Origin: Hydractinia symbiolongicarpus
Lineage: Eukaryota; Cnidaria; Hydrozoa; Anthoathecata; Hydractiniidae
DNA: 64,000 nucleotides
Direction: 5' to 3'
NCBI RefSeq assembly: GCF_029227915.1
Contig: NC_079875.1
Coordinates: forward strand, 19,275,001 to 19,339,000
Part shown: in pieces, positions 8,243-17,182 of the stretch
Position numbering within the stretch: the first letter of the stretch is position 1
Layout of the letters: each line of letters begins with the position of its first letter
The notes under the pieces: model-generated
What the model was told of the DNA's origin: nothing
What the model saw: the letters and a program-made list of their open reading frames with translations, nothing else
The model's database searches: none
Position numbers and translations under genes: made by a program

Positions 8243-8908
8243 TTACAAGCAAGCATGCTTGGACTTCTTGAGGTGAGCCTTAATAATGGAAATTTCTTCC
8301 CTATTTGGAAATACATCGTTCTCTTCATGAATGAGCTCAAACTCCTTCCGATTCTTCGGATACCAGACAAAAAGCTGTTTCATTTGATCCCTTACTGTTA
8401 TTGGGATCTTCTTATATCTTTGTGTTAGTAGCCAGAGACTGTGTTTGCGATGTCTACCCGAAACAGCTAGTTCTAGCAACGCACCACGAGTTTTGTCGAG
8501 ACTCTCGTCGGCTATCATATCGTCAACGATAAACAACGTCTCTTCGCCCGCCAGCAATGACGACAGTTTTTGGATCCACTCGAACAGCTGCTCCTTGGGC
8601 TCCACCAGGAACACGTAGTCATCCCTCCATAGCGAGGATCTCTCTTGATAAGTGTTGTTCCAACGGAAGGTAGGGCAGAGAATGACAATGTTGTCAAAAT
8701 GCTGCCTATACTCGTTCTCAACCAAATCCAGGACACGCTGCGTCTTGCCACAGCTTGTCGGTCCAGTAAAGATTGCTGTATGCGGGTCTTTGACAATGTC
8801 TAGAGTCATTTTATTCTGAGGGTATTGCAGCGCTTTGATAGATGCCTTGGGCAGACATAAACCTTGTAGATTTACATATGCTTTGGTATGATAGATGCCG
8901 GAATCCAC
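8243..8908 (-). CDS. A32/FtsK-like DNA-packaging ATPase
   Basis: 221 residues with a P-loop Walker A motif GPTSCGKT (residues 49-56), a Walker B motif TLFIVDD (about 122-128) and a following LLTQRYKKIPITVRDQ segment of the kind expected for a sensor/arginine-finger region. The size and motif order fit the genome-packaging ATPases of Polintons, adintoviruses and virophages. The frame as written opens with GTG at 8908 and no upstream ATG exists in frame, so the original ATG may have mutated or initiation is elsewhere. It overlaps the small gene at 8872-9123 by 37 bases. It would pump element DNA into capsids. Confidence 0.7.
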   Translation of the reverse strand: MDSGIYHTKAYVNLQGLCLPKASIKALQYPQNKMTLDIVKDPHTAIFTGPTSCGKTQRVLDLVENEYRQHFDNIVILCPTFRWNNTYQERSSLWRDDYVFLVEPKEQLFEWIQKLSSLLAGEETLFIVDDMIADESLDKTRGALLELAVSGRHRKHSLWLLTQRYKKIPITVRDQMKQLFVWYPKNRKEFELIHEENDVFPNREEISIIKAHLKKSKHACL

Positions 8909-9123
8909 CCCTTTGCTACCACAAATTCCCGCGAGCCTCGACTCGCTGAAAAGTAAGCAAACATCTTCAGCACGTCGCTGGTATCCATCTTGGTGCTGGG
9001 GCTAGAGATTCCCAGAATTTTCTTCCTGGTTATGGCGTAAGTGAACGTAAAGCCTAGGTCCACGACTGTTTCATAGATCATGTCGATAATTTCTTTCTCC
9101 TAGGGTGTCACGTTAGAGATCAT
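8872..9123 (-). pseudogene. small protein with nonsense codon 8
   Basis: ATG 9123-9121 is preceded by GATATAATAA, a good start context for this element, but codon 8 is TAG (9100-9102). The frame is then open again for 75 residues to 8872 and contains VDLGFTFTYAITRKKILGIS, followed by an aromatic/hydrophobic stretch. An internal ATG (9081) could rescue the downstream part. Unknown family, perhaps a small membrane-associated protein. It overlaps the ATPase start. Confidence 0.45.
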
Positions 9124-9133
9124 TTATTATATC

Positions 9134-9499
9134 CTATTTCATCTTAAAAATGTCAATATCAGGTTGACGCTCTTTGCGTTGCTTTTGCGTGGGTTGAGAC
9201 GGGCTTCGCCCTTCCGCTGACACGGGCGCACGTACTCCCGTGGAGACGCTAGGCGATGGCTCTGGGGTTTCAGCAGGCTTCTTACGTATGTAATAGAATG
9301 CCACGCAAACGGCAAGTACGGCAGCGAGACCTCCAGCGCGATAGAGATATACACTGTCCGGGAACTTGTGAGGACTTGCGACAGGTTCCTGATCATCTTG
9401 CGAAGTACTTTTGCCCACGTTCTTCTGTAAGTCAGCCCTGTTCTTGCGATTCCATTCAGCAAGTCTCTTGCCAGCAGCAACACGACCATCATTCTTCAT
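9134..9499 (-). CDS. single-pass membrane protein with basic N-terminal motif
   Basis: 121 residues. The N-terminus is basic (RVAAGKRLAEWNRKNR, residues 6-21) and Ser/Asp-rich up to about 48. One hydrophobic segment (about 55-70, GGLAAVLAVCVAFYYI) is followed by a RKK stop-transfer and a Pro/Ser-rich tail. This is a type of small anchored protein repeatedly seen in such elements; a virion membrane role is a guess. Part of its tail (VSAEGRSPS) lies in the 29-bp inverted repeat shared with 6439-6467. Confidence 0.55.
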   Translation of the reverse strand: MKNDGRVAAGKRLAEWNRKNRADLQKNVGKSTSQDDQEPVASPHKFPDSVYLYRAGGLAAVLAVCVAFYYIRKKPAETPEPSPSVSTGVRAPVSAEGRSPSQPTQKQRKERQPDIDIFKMK

Positions 9500-9602
9500 G
9501 GTTATGACTTGGTTAGATTGTTCTTCACTTATTTATTTACTTGGAGACTTGCCCACATGGGTTGGAAAAATAGTGTTTTAAACAAGTTTGGGCTAAAAAT
9601 TA

Positions 9603-9635
9603 AAGTTTTGTAAAGTTTTGAGCTTTACAAAATTT
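9603..9635 (-). terminator. 3'-end stem-loop after the Fic gene
   Basis: A stem of at least 10 perfect pairs (TTTTGTAAAG at 9606-9615 with 9623-9632), extended by three more pairs including one G-T, around a 7-base loop. It lies 22 bases past the Fic stop on the minus strand. Confidence 0.5.
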
Positions 9636-9656
9636 CCTCGTAGTGGCCCCGACGAA

Positions 9657-10484
9657 TCAGTAAATTTCCGACTTTTCTAATAGAGCCAAGTTTTGCTCAA
9701 AATTATCCCATACCTTCACCAAAGACCTACAGACCATCGTGTAAAGTAACGATGGTCTCTCTTCGAACCTTTTAACAGCCTGAATGTAATGGCGCCTGCC
9801 GCGTTTGTGTAACGAACTAAGCAAAACTGGAAAGAGACTCATTCCACTCTCCACAAGTACGTGTGAGATAACGAGCCTACACAAACTCCCGTGCCCATCT
9901 TCGAATGGATGGATATTAATCAAGTCCATAAACAACCTCACCGCGTTCCATATCGGATCGTCAGTCTCTGTAGAGTAGTATCGATCCAGGGCGTCTGTCA
10001 CTAACCTTGGTATTGCAGAAACAGGGGCAAATTCGTGAAAACCAGCGAATACCTTAGTCGTCCTGTATTTCCCTGGCAGCACGGGTTTGCCGCCCCTGTG
10101 TTTTTCCCCGCGCATCATGATCTCATGGATAGCTTGGATTTTGTCAGGCGTAAGACGTCCGCAGCACTGCATCCATTTTAGAGCGCGCATAAAGTTTATC
10201 ATCTGCCTTTTGAAATTTTTCGTCTTGCCGTCAAGATGTGCGTCTTCAGGATCTTGCATCAGGTTCCAAGTCTCAGATGCTGAAAAGTTGGGGTCCACCT
10301 CCCCTTCGGATGTGTAGGTTCCGTACGCGAACAGGGCTTCCCACTCTTTTAGAAATTCCTCTACGTATGCGTGGTTTTTCCGCCTTTGCGAGAGTTCGGC
10401 TAGCGTCGCAATCTTTCTCAAAACATTCTGGTACTCGTCTTTGTCTGCCATCCAATGCTGCTTTTTCAATCTCGAGTTTTCCAT
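9657..10484 (-). CDS. Fic-domain protein (putative AMP transferase) with altered motif
   Basis: 275 residues, intact. Fic enzymes usually transfer AMP from ATP to Tyr, Ser or Thr of target proteins. The Fic signature is at residues 192-203 as HPFEDGHGSLCR. The catalytic His192, Phe194, Asp196, Gly197, Gly199 and the last Arg203 are kept, but the canonical Asn is His198 and the Arg that binds the gamma phosphate is Ser200. The upstream flap GKYRTTKVFAG (138-148) is typical. Residues 56-61 read TYTSEG, which fits the [S/T]xxxE[G/N] inhibitory helix motif of regulated Fic proteins. Domain order (inhibitory helix, then Fic core) fits a class II arrangement. Neighbours are structural and replication genes. 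It may modify host proteins, or it may be a decayed or altered-activity enzyme. Confidence 0.8.
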   Translation of the reverse strand: MENSRLKKQHWMADKDEYQNVLRKIATLAELSQRRKNHAYVEEFLKEWEALFAYGTYTSEGEVDPNFSASETWNLMQDPEDAHLDGKTKNFKRQMINFMRALKWMQCCGRLTPDKIQAIHEIMMRGEKHRGGKPVLPGKYRTTKVFAGFHEFAPVSAIPRLVTDALDRYYSTETDDPIWNAVRLFMDLINIHPFEDGHGSLCRLVISHVLVESGMSLFPVLLSSLHKRGRRHYIQAVKRFEERPSLLYTMVCRSLVKVWDNFEQNLALLEKSEIY

Positions 10485-10546
10485 TTTGTTAAGTACATGG
10501 CTGCAAGTAGGAAATGGTTAGCGACCATTGACATGCACTTGTAATC

Positions 10547-10801
10547 TCAAGGAGACATATCGTTTTGACATATTTTCCGCTCACCCTTCAAACCGTTTCT
10601 GCCAGCGTATCCTATCGCGTTCTTATACAGTGTCCTCACTAAATTACACGCTTGTGGTGGAAAGTGATCAGCTTCTGGTGTCAGGATTACCCAACCGCGT
10701 GAGTGGGAGTCACCGTAGATACCACACCAATCTGTGTACCGTGCTCTTATTCTGAGCATTTTCCCCCTGCTTACACTATCAATATTTTCACGATTGCTCA
10801 T
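10547..10801 (-). CDS. small unknown protein overlapping its upstream gene
   Basis: About 84 residues if started at ATG 10801 (CACATGAGC), which I prefer to the ATG at 10876 because the ATGAG context recurs in this element and gives a 14-base overlap with the preceding gene instead of 89. It contains ARYTDWCGIYGDSHSRGW and LVRTLYKNAIGYAGRNG, a compact mixed composition without membrane segments. Family unknown. A short AATGGT/ACCATT hairpin lies downstream at 10513-10529. Confidence 0.45.
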   Translation of the reverse strand: MSNRENIDSVSRGKMLRIRARYTDWCGIYGDSHSRGWVILTPEADHFPPQACNLVRTLYKNAIGYAGRNGLKGERKICQNDMSP

Positions 10802-11330
10802 GTGAAACTTCGAAAGACTGTTTCCCATCTTTTTCTTGCAGTTCGTCATCTCGCTTTTCATCTGTTTTGGACACATGAGCTAGAGTGTGATTAATGGTAT
10901 GAGCAGCAACCAATAGTGGCGCTAGAAATTTTCCAAAGGCAGAGTACACAAGGATCCCCAAATCTGCCATGGAGTCCTTGATAATCGGATCTTCCGCGAT
11001 GTCTTTTTTCAGACCCTCCGCACTATCGAGTTGAACAACATTACCTACAGCCTTCGCGTACATGTTAATCGCCTGTGAAGATAGTGCCTTGGCGGTCTTT
11101 TCTCCCTTTTCGTGGAGCTCTCGTTGAATGAATTCCGCATACGCTTTTTCGATCACCTCATCTGGTGCCTTGTCAGCAAAGCTTTCAGTACATTTATTCG
11201 GCAAGAGATGCTGTTTGCCTTTGCGTATAGCATCTTTCAAAGCTTGACGTTTGTCGATAGGTTTTTCTTTGGCTTGAAAGGCTTCCGCAGGTGTGTCTAC
11301 AACATCAAATATAGCTGTAATCTCACTCAT
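10788..11330 (-). CDS. unknown protein with one hydrophobic segment
   Basis: About 180 residues from ATG 11330, chosen because TCTAATAAAGATGAG is the recurrent start context; the frame also extends upstream to 11423 with a hydrophobic leader. The body is charged and helical (KPIDKRQALKDAIRKGKQHL), with one hydrophobic stretch near the C-terminus (MADLGILVYSAFGKFLAPLL). The end overlaps the next gene by 14 bases. No known family recognised. Confidence 0.5.
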   Translation of the reverse strand: MSEITAIFDVVDTPAEAFQAKEKPIDKRQALKDAIRKGKQHLLPNKCTESFADKAPDEVIEKAYAEFIQRELHEKGEKTAKALSSQAINMYAKAVGNVVQLDSAEGLKKDIAEDPIIKDSMADLGILVYSAFGKFLAPLLVAAHTINHTLAHVSKTDEKRDDELQEKDGKQSFEVSHEQS

Positions 11331-11570
11331 CTTTATTAGAAGCCTTCTATAGCGCAAAAAGCAGAGCACGATCAAGACGTACGGAAGAATTATTGCTACA
11401 GTGAGGCCTATGTCGTTCATCATTTTTATTTTTCAAAACAAAACCCTCGTGGTAAGGGGTGAAGTCGGTATGAAAACTGGATGCTATTTACAACACCTCC
11501 CTTAAGCTTGACCTGTAAGCCTGTTTTACTTGCTTGTATAGTGCATCCTTTACATTTTTAAATCCGCGAC

Positions 11571-14500
11571 TTACAATTCCAAAGGCACCGTATGTATACC
11601 ATACTCGAGTACCTTCCGCTTATCATAAAACGCCGAGAGGCCCAGCTTGTTTTGTTCGTACGTAACCATTCCCTGGTTGCGCACCCGGAAACCTACGTTT
11701 TTCGCAGTGTCAATAGAGCCATTCAACGCGTTCTTATACCTCTCCCATGTCATAGCGTTCCGCTTCTTCGACATGCCCTTACAGGAGAATTTTGTGACCT
11801 CTTTACCTTCCACAAAGTAACACTTGGTTGTCGTGGCAATCATCCTAAACCCGATAAATTCCGGTTTGAATATCCCTCCTGTTCGACTTGAGTACTTATC
11901 AGTGACGAGCCAGTTTTTCACGTCTTTGTCGTACTCGTCAAGCAGTTCAGGGCGAACGACATCTCGCAACTCTTCTCCAGAGATGGCAAAATAGGCACTG
12001 TCCGTATCCATGTAAATATATTCAAAATTTTGACGATCCACGTACTTATCCAAAAAATTGTAATAGAATTCAAGCTTGCGCAATTTAGCCAGCTGGTACA
12101 CCGCAATACCGCACTGGTACACTCTGTCGATATGCACCTTTTTCTTTCCTTCTCGGATCTCGTAAGCATCGCCTATCTCTTCAAGGTCTTCAAGGTATGG
12201 CGATCTCATTGCTGCATCCACCTTCTTTTCATCTCTCGTAAAGGTGGTGTTCGCGTGCCTCGCTTGATCTTTGATCATTTTCCCATAGAACGAGGTCCCT
12301 TTCAGCTTTGCCGTATCTCCAGCAATACGCTTGTCAGGATCCTTATCGGCTTGTCGTCGTGCATCCGCAATTTCCTCCGGAAACCACGCAAACGGTTTAC
12401 CTCGCTTATATTTGATAAATTGGTGAAACGCTGTCACCTTCAGGCCATGGTCAAGGTACCACTCGAGCAAGGTTGTGAACAGCAAGATCTTTTCAGCTTT
12501 CATCAACCCTAGGAGCTTACGCGTACCTGAAATACGTTTGCGCCCTGTTGCTTTTAGGTACTCGTGCATGTGCTCGGGGATTTGATCGTCGGGTATCTCC
12601 TTGACCACAAATAGCGGAGCCATCTCGCTAAATTTGTCATACAGTTCCTTCGGCACTTCGATGTCGACCTGCGCAAAACCAAAGAGGGATCCATTTTGCA
12701 TACCTTCTATCAACAGTCTGATGTTGTACTCAGCCGTGGGTGGGTTGATCTTGATCAGCTTCTCTTTACCGCATGGAAAGTAGTTCATCAACCTACTCGG
12801 GTACAGTATGTTCGCGTCAAGCCCCAAGACAGTTTTTGCACCTCCGTGGCTCCTGGTAGATGTGAGATCTGATACCCGTCACGTCTCTCTCGTGGTACCT
12901 ACAGAACACGATGGCAGGCCCTCCCACCATGCCCGTTTGAAGCAGTTCATACGCCTTATTCTTCGTGCACTCAGTGCAAGCCTTTTGCACCTTTTTGCAC
13001 GCCTTGCAACTCTTTCCTTTGCACCCCCCTACACATTTTCCCTTGCATGTCTTGCACTTTTTACCCCTGCATGTCTTGCATTTTTTCCCCTTGCGAGTCT
13101 CGCAATTCTCACCTTTCTTTCTCTTTCCACCACAACCCTCGCATGGCCTGCCGTTACACACCTCGCAAACGTTACCCTCACACTCTTTACACTGTTCTCG
13201 AGCTTTCTTGCACGCCTCGCATCCCTCCCCTTTACACGGTTTGCTTTCACACTTGTGCTTGCATGGTTCTCCTGGCACGTATAGCTCTAGCTTTGAATTC
13301 AGTCGTAGAGACTTGTTCAAGACGTAGCGCATCGATACGCCTGGAATGCTTACCGCGTCTTTCAAAATGTCTATCTCGTCGTCGTAGTACTGCAGCCTTG
13401 TCTTGTCCACGGCTTCGATGAAGGGTTCCACGTCGGCTAAATTGTACTCGCGCAACCAGTCCATCATGGTGACGCAGCCTCGCTTGTAAAACTCTGCACG
13501 GAATGTTTCGTACTCATCAAGAGAGAGGGTGTTTTTCCCACGAAGACTGCTATAGAAGTGTTCGTACGCCACGGGTCCGACGTGGGTTAGCTTGTCATAG
13601 CTCGTCAGCTACTCGTATGGGAACACGAGCATTTTGAGCTTGCAATCCAGAGACTTGCACCATCGGTTATAGCTCAGACCAGGAGCGAGAAAATTTTTGA
13701 TATCGAGAAATTTGAACCTCGAGGTCGTGAAGAACATGTAGTCGTTGTCTTTCTTCGCCACGTTGATCTTATCGCTATCGTATCTGACAATTTGATTGAC
13801 AAAGTACCTTTGATCATGTTCAGGTCATACTTGCTACTGTTGAAACCGATCACGGCCACTTGGTTTAGCCACTCGTTCCATGCCTTCTGAGTCTTGTCTG
13901 GAAGCATGTCAAAATCATCGGGTCTCGGGTACATTCTCTCCACCTCTTTCACGACGAGGGCGTGTCTCTTTTCGAGCTGCTCCACAAATCGTTCAACCAA
14001 GATCTTGGGATCATCGTGCTCCAGGAACGTTGGATCTCCGTTCAGACTATCGTGAATGGCGACGCTGACCGGTATATGCTCCGAGATGTATGTTAGATCG
14101 GATGTTTGCCGCTGGTGTAAAGATGCTAGGAGGGCCTCGAAATCAAACACGATGTAGTGAGGGTAGGGTCGAAATTTTTTCTTGAAGTACCTCTTGGCTT
14201 TGGGTGGGCTCTCACACTCCCACACTGCCACGAGGTTGTAGCCAAGTTTTCGGATGCCTTCCTCCTTTGACTTGGTGGCAATATATCGATTTTTGTTCGT
14301 GTTTGTTCCTTGGCAGGGGCATCCGTGCCACTTGCAGCCGTGGTTCTCATAGACTGTCTTGGTCTGAGGTTCAGACCCGTCTGCAAGGTAGACTTGGTTT
14401 TCCTTTTTGCCATAGCGTATGACTCGTTCTCCTCCATGCCCACACAGCGCGTGATGGATGTGTCTTCCAGTTTCCCTCGACATGTGCTCGAGCCATTTAC

Positions 14501-15809
14501 AAGCGTCATAACTGAAGCCATCACCGTAAAAAGACCTTCTCTGACTTGCTAGGCATGCGCTTGACCTTCTTGCCTTTGCAGATGATAGTCGGCTTTTTTC
14601 CCTCGCACTCTTTTTTTGTGTGCCTTGTTAGGTTTTCAGCTCTGGTGAATCGCTGTTTGCAGGCTTCGCATTTCCAGTGTTGCGTTAAAACACCTATCTT
14701 TTTAATGTAAAAACAGTGTCCACCCAACATGCCGAGGTTGATCGTGTATAAATCTTTTTTGTATTGATTCTGACCGTACACGAGTCTCCAGGGTGCCTTT
14801 TCAGAGTTTGTCTTCGGTTCAAAGACTCTGATATTGATCTTGAAACGCTTCGCTATACCCTCGAAGTTAACGAGCTTCGTAGCACGTACTTCTTCCCGCT
14901 CTAGTTGGGGATTCTCGTAGTACTCGCGTGCTAGTGCGAGAGCTTCTCGCATGATATGCTTTTTACGCCGCTTTCGCTCTCCTCGGTAGTGTACGGCTAG
15001 GCATCGCCAGACACACAAATTGTCGGTTCTTTCATCTTCCTTGTCAAAGCTGTAGATGCACCTTTTGCCCCGCAACCAGTCTGACAAAGGTCCACAACCT
15101 AACAGGGGCTCCCTTGTGAAGATGATCTTGATCTGCACATGGTTGAAGACTATTTTCCCTTCGTACGATCCTGGGGTCTCGATTGTTCTTTCTGGTGGCA
15201 AGTACGCCTTCCCCCAAAACTTGTTATCTCCAAGATATAATCGCTGCATTTCACATTTTCCAACAAATGCCTCGATGTTAGCTAGGGTCTTAAGTGATCC
15301 TCCGCTTCCCTTGGTTTTGTGATACGGAGCCGTGCCACCTCCTGCTTCGTAGATGGTGCAAGCAAAACTGTAGACTACCTGTCTATGTAGGGCGTAATTT
15401 TTCGCATGATAGCATCTACCAATGGCTGATTAAGGTTCTTGTTGAACCGCCATGTCTTGACATGATTTCCGTCTTCCAACATCTGTGTGTCATTTTCGTC
15501 AAAAATATGCTGAATGTCTTCGACGCCTTCGGATCGGTTTTTCTCTTGTGAGAACATGTGCTTGATGTCTTCGACTCCGCTGTATTCGTTTTGTATGTCT
15601 CCAGCATCGTAAAAGTCCTCTCGCGCCTCGGCTTCGATTTCATCGTGCAGCGTTGCCCTTCCAGCAATTTGCTCCCTCGCCCTGTTATAATAATGCCTAA
15701 CAGTGTCTCGCACGCTCTTCAGGCGATCGGCAAGAGCATCGCGAGTTGCTGCTACTGGCGCTGAGACAGCGCTATATAATTTACTAATTGCATTCTTGAA
15801 CCAACTCAT
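11571..15809 (-). pseudogene. protein-primed-type family B DNA polymerase, five lesions
   Basis: It would replicate the element. Reading from 15809 leftwards: an N-terminal extension starting MSWFKNAISKLY (15809-15375), a DNLCVWRCLAVH segment, a C2H2-like finger (CEACKQRFTRAENLTRH, about 14650), an exonuclease motif VFDFEALLA (about 14140), a Cys-rich insertion, motif A LDANILYPS (about 12815), motif B KLKGTSFYGK and motif C MDTDSAYF (about 11990). Lesions: frameshift near 15378, frameshift near 14525, one-base deletion near 13810, TAG at 13609-13611 where the context suggests Trp, and one-base insertion near 12830. Intact length would be roughly 1410 residues, normal for Polinton polymerases. 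The separate open stretches are parts of this one gene. The copy cannot give full-length polymerase. Confidence 0.85.
12967..13266 (-). other. Cys-rich repeat insertion inside the polymerase
   Basis: A stretch of about 100 codons with 22 cysteines in CxxC pairs separated by Lys/Gly (for example KKCKTCRGKKCKTCKGKC). It lies between the exonuclease part and motif A, just before TGMVGGPAIVF. Polymerases of this type often have a few Cys pairs here as I recall; this one is greatly expanded. The CKxCKG pattern resembles the repeat of the protein at 5412-6035. Confidence 0.6.
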
Positions 15810-16988
15810 TTCTTTTTATTATAAGTACATTCAAACTTCAACTAATAGCGGTCGCAACTTGAGTAGGCGATTTCCCTTTCTATTCAAACAGATTTGCGCA
15901 TGCGCGTTTGTTGATGTCAGCAGTTTTGTCGAGTGCCGTCATGATGTCACGTGACTTGTTTACTCATTTGAGGAATGATGAAATCTGTGACGTCACAGCT
16001 GTTTTAGGGGTCTAAAAGCAGCGTTTTTAATGGGGGGTTTGATCGTAGAAGGGTGCAACTGTACTTTAATTACCTCTATATACTAGCTTTTATATATTAT
16101 TATGTGTTGCTTATTGGCATTTAATATTATTTCATATGATTATGTGTTGGTTACTAGCATTTTAGGGAATTTCCCTTTGGTCGACGTCGACTGTGCCAGA
16201 AGGAACATTTCTCTATCTCTCCCTTCCCCCCCCATACTTACAAGGGTAAAAAAAGCCCATACCAAATAGGGTTAATATAGAGCGTGGGTGTTTAAAAGAA
16301 AATTAAATTCGTGACTCATATTCGGGGCAAGATCAAAGATAATGTTATGAAGAAATACATTTTCCCTGTTTTATCCCACCAAAATAACACTTTTATAATA
16401 TATTTTTTGCAAAACTCACTGGAAACTTAGCATTGAAGTTACATCTGTTAAAAAAACATTTGAAATTTTTTAACTTTAAGGGTCCACCGTATCCTTAATA
16501 AATAACAAATGTGCCCCTGGAGTGCTGGCATGGTACTAATCAGCTTAAAATCAAATAAATGTTATCCAGATGCGACGATCCCTCATCATGAGACTGTTCT
16601 TTAATTCTTATTGTGGGGCGCCTTTTAAATCCAACAAGAAAACCTGTCTGTTTGAACACACAATCCAATCCTAATAAATCAATTAGAACATGGTTAAAAT
16701 CTGCCTATGCAAGAAAGTGGGACGGCTTAAACACTCACAACTGCTAGAAGGCTATTCTGACCTTCTGTCAGTTGAAACAAGGTTTTCAACTATCTACGCT
16801 TTTGTGGAAATGTTCTATTATAAGGGGTAGCATCAGTACTTGCATATAGATGGTGGTAAAAAAACACTGTATATAAAGAACTTTTACTATAAAAAAATAT
16901 CAGTAATATTTTTTATTTATTTTCTTTTAATAAATTCAAAAACCACGAATAACAAAAAAATACACAATTAACTATATATATAAGTATA
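15810..16988. other. right flank of the virus-like element
   Basis: No gene. GC-rich bases persist to about 15.95 kb (GCGCATGCGCG palindrome near 15898-15908), then the DNA turns AT-rich with short runs of C, T and A. The element's terminal repeat should lie here but cannot be recognised without its partner. Confidence 0.4.
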
Positions 16989-17182
16989 TCTCTTTAATAA
17001 TATCCGTAGTCTGTCTTTGTGTCCGCAAAAGCGGCGTCCCGTAACGGAAACACAAAGTTTTTAAAATGCGCACGAATATCAAATGCGATATATTTTTATC
17101 CACTTTGTTGCGACGGGTAAATTTAAAGGACGAGCGAATGCGACGGGCGACCCCGTGGATTTTTCCACGGGCTAACGACTAG
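16989..17182 (+). mobile_element. short Helitron-like unit 1
   Basis: Begins with TC (TCTCTTTAATAATATCCG) after an A and ends with a hairpin (CCCGTGGA 17152-17159, TCCACGGG 17164-17171) followed 7 bases later by CTAG before a T. This is the Helitron end structure: 5' TC, 3' hairpin plus CTRR, insertion between A and T. 194 bp, no coding capacity. Confidence 0.6.

Larger units (their letters stand above)
1..15950. mobile_element. Polinton/Maverick-like (adintovirus-like) element, decayed, left end outside window
   Basis: A block of densely packed, intronless genes on both strands with higher GC than the flanking DNA. It contains a protein-primed-type family B DNA polymerase, an A32/FtsK-like packaging ATPase and a candidate double-jelly-roll capsid protein, the core set known for Polintons and adintoviruses. 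Accessory genes include Fic, Bro-N, a Cys-His repeat protein and small membrane proteins. A partial gene at the left edge shows that the element continues outside the window. Coding ends at 15809 and base composition drops by about 16.0 kb, so I place the right edge near 15.9-16.2 kb; no terminal repeat can be checked because the other end is absent. Several genes are broken, so this copy is not expected to be active. The retroviral-type integrase and the maturation protease were not found. Confidence 0.75.

Noticed and set aside
12808..13421. Several plus-strand open frames rich in Leu, His and Phe
   Set aside because: They are antisense to the Cys-rich polymerase insertion and arise from its Lys/Cys codons.
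14126..14524. Minus-strand frame of 132 codons overlapping the polymerase
   Set aside because: It lies in another frame of the same strand as the polymerase exonuclease part, which has the recognisable motif.
1..15950. Prokaryotic phage or bacterial contamination
   Set aside because: The polymerase type, the capsid candidate and the gene set fit Polinton-like elements of animals, there are no ribosome binding sites, and the decay pattern fits old genomic residence. A read-level join at 15.9-17 kb would still be worth confirming.
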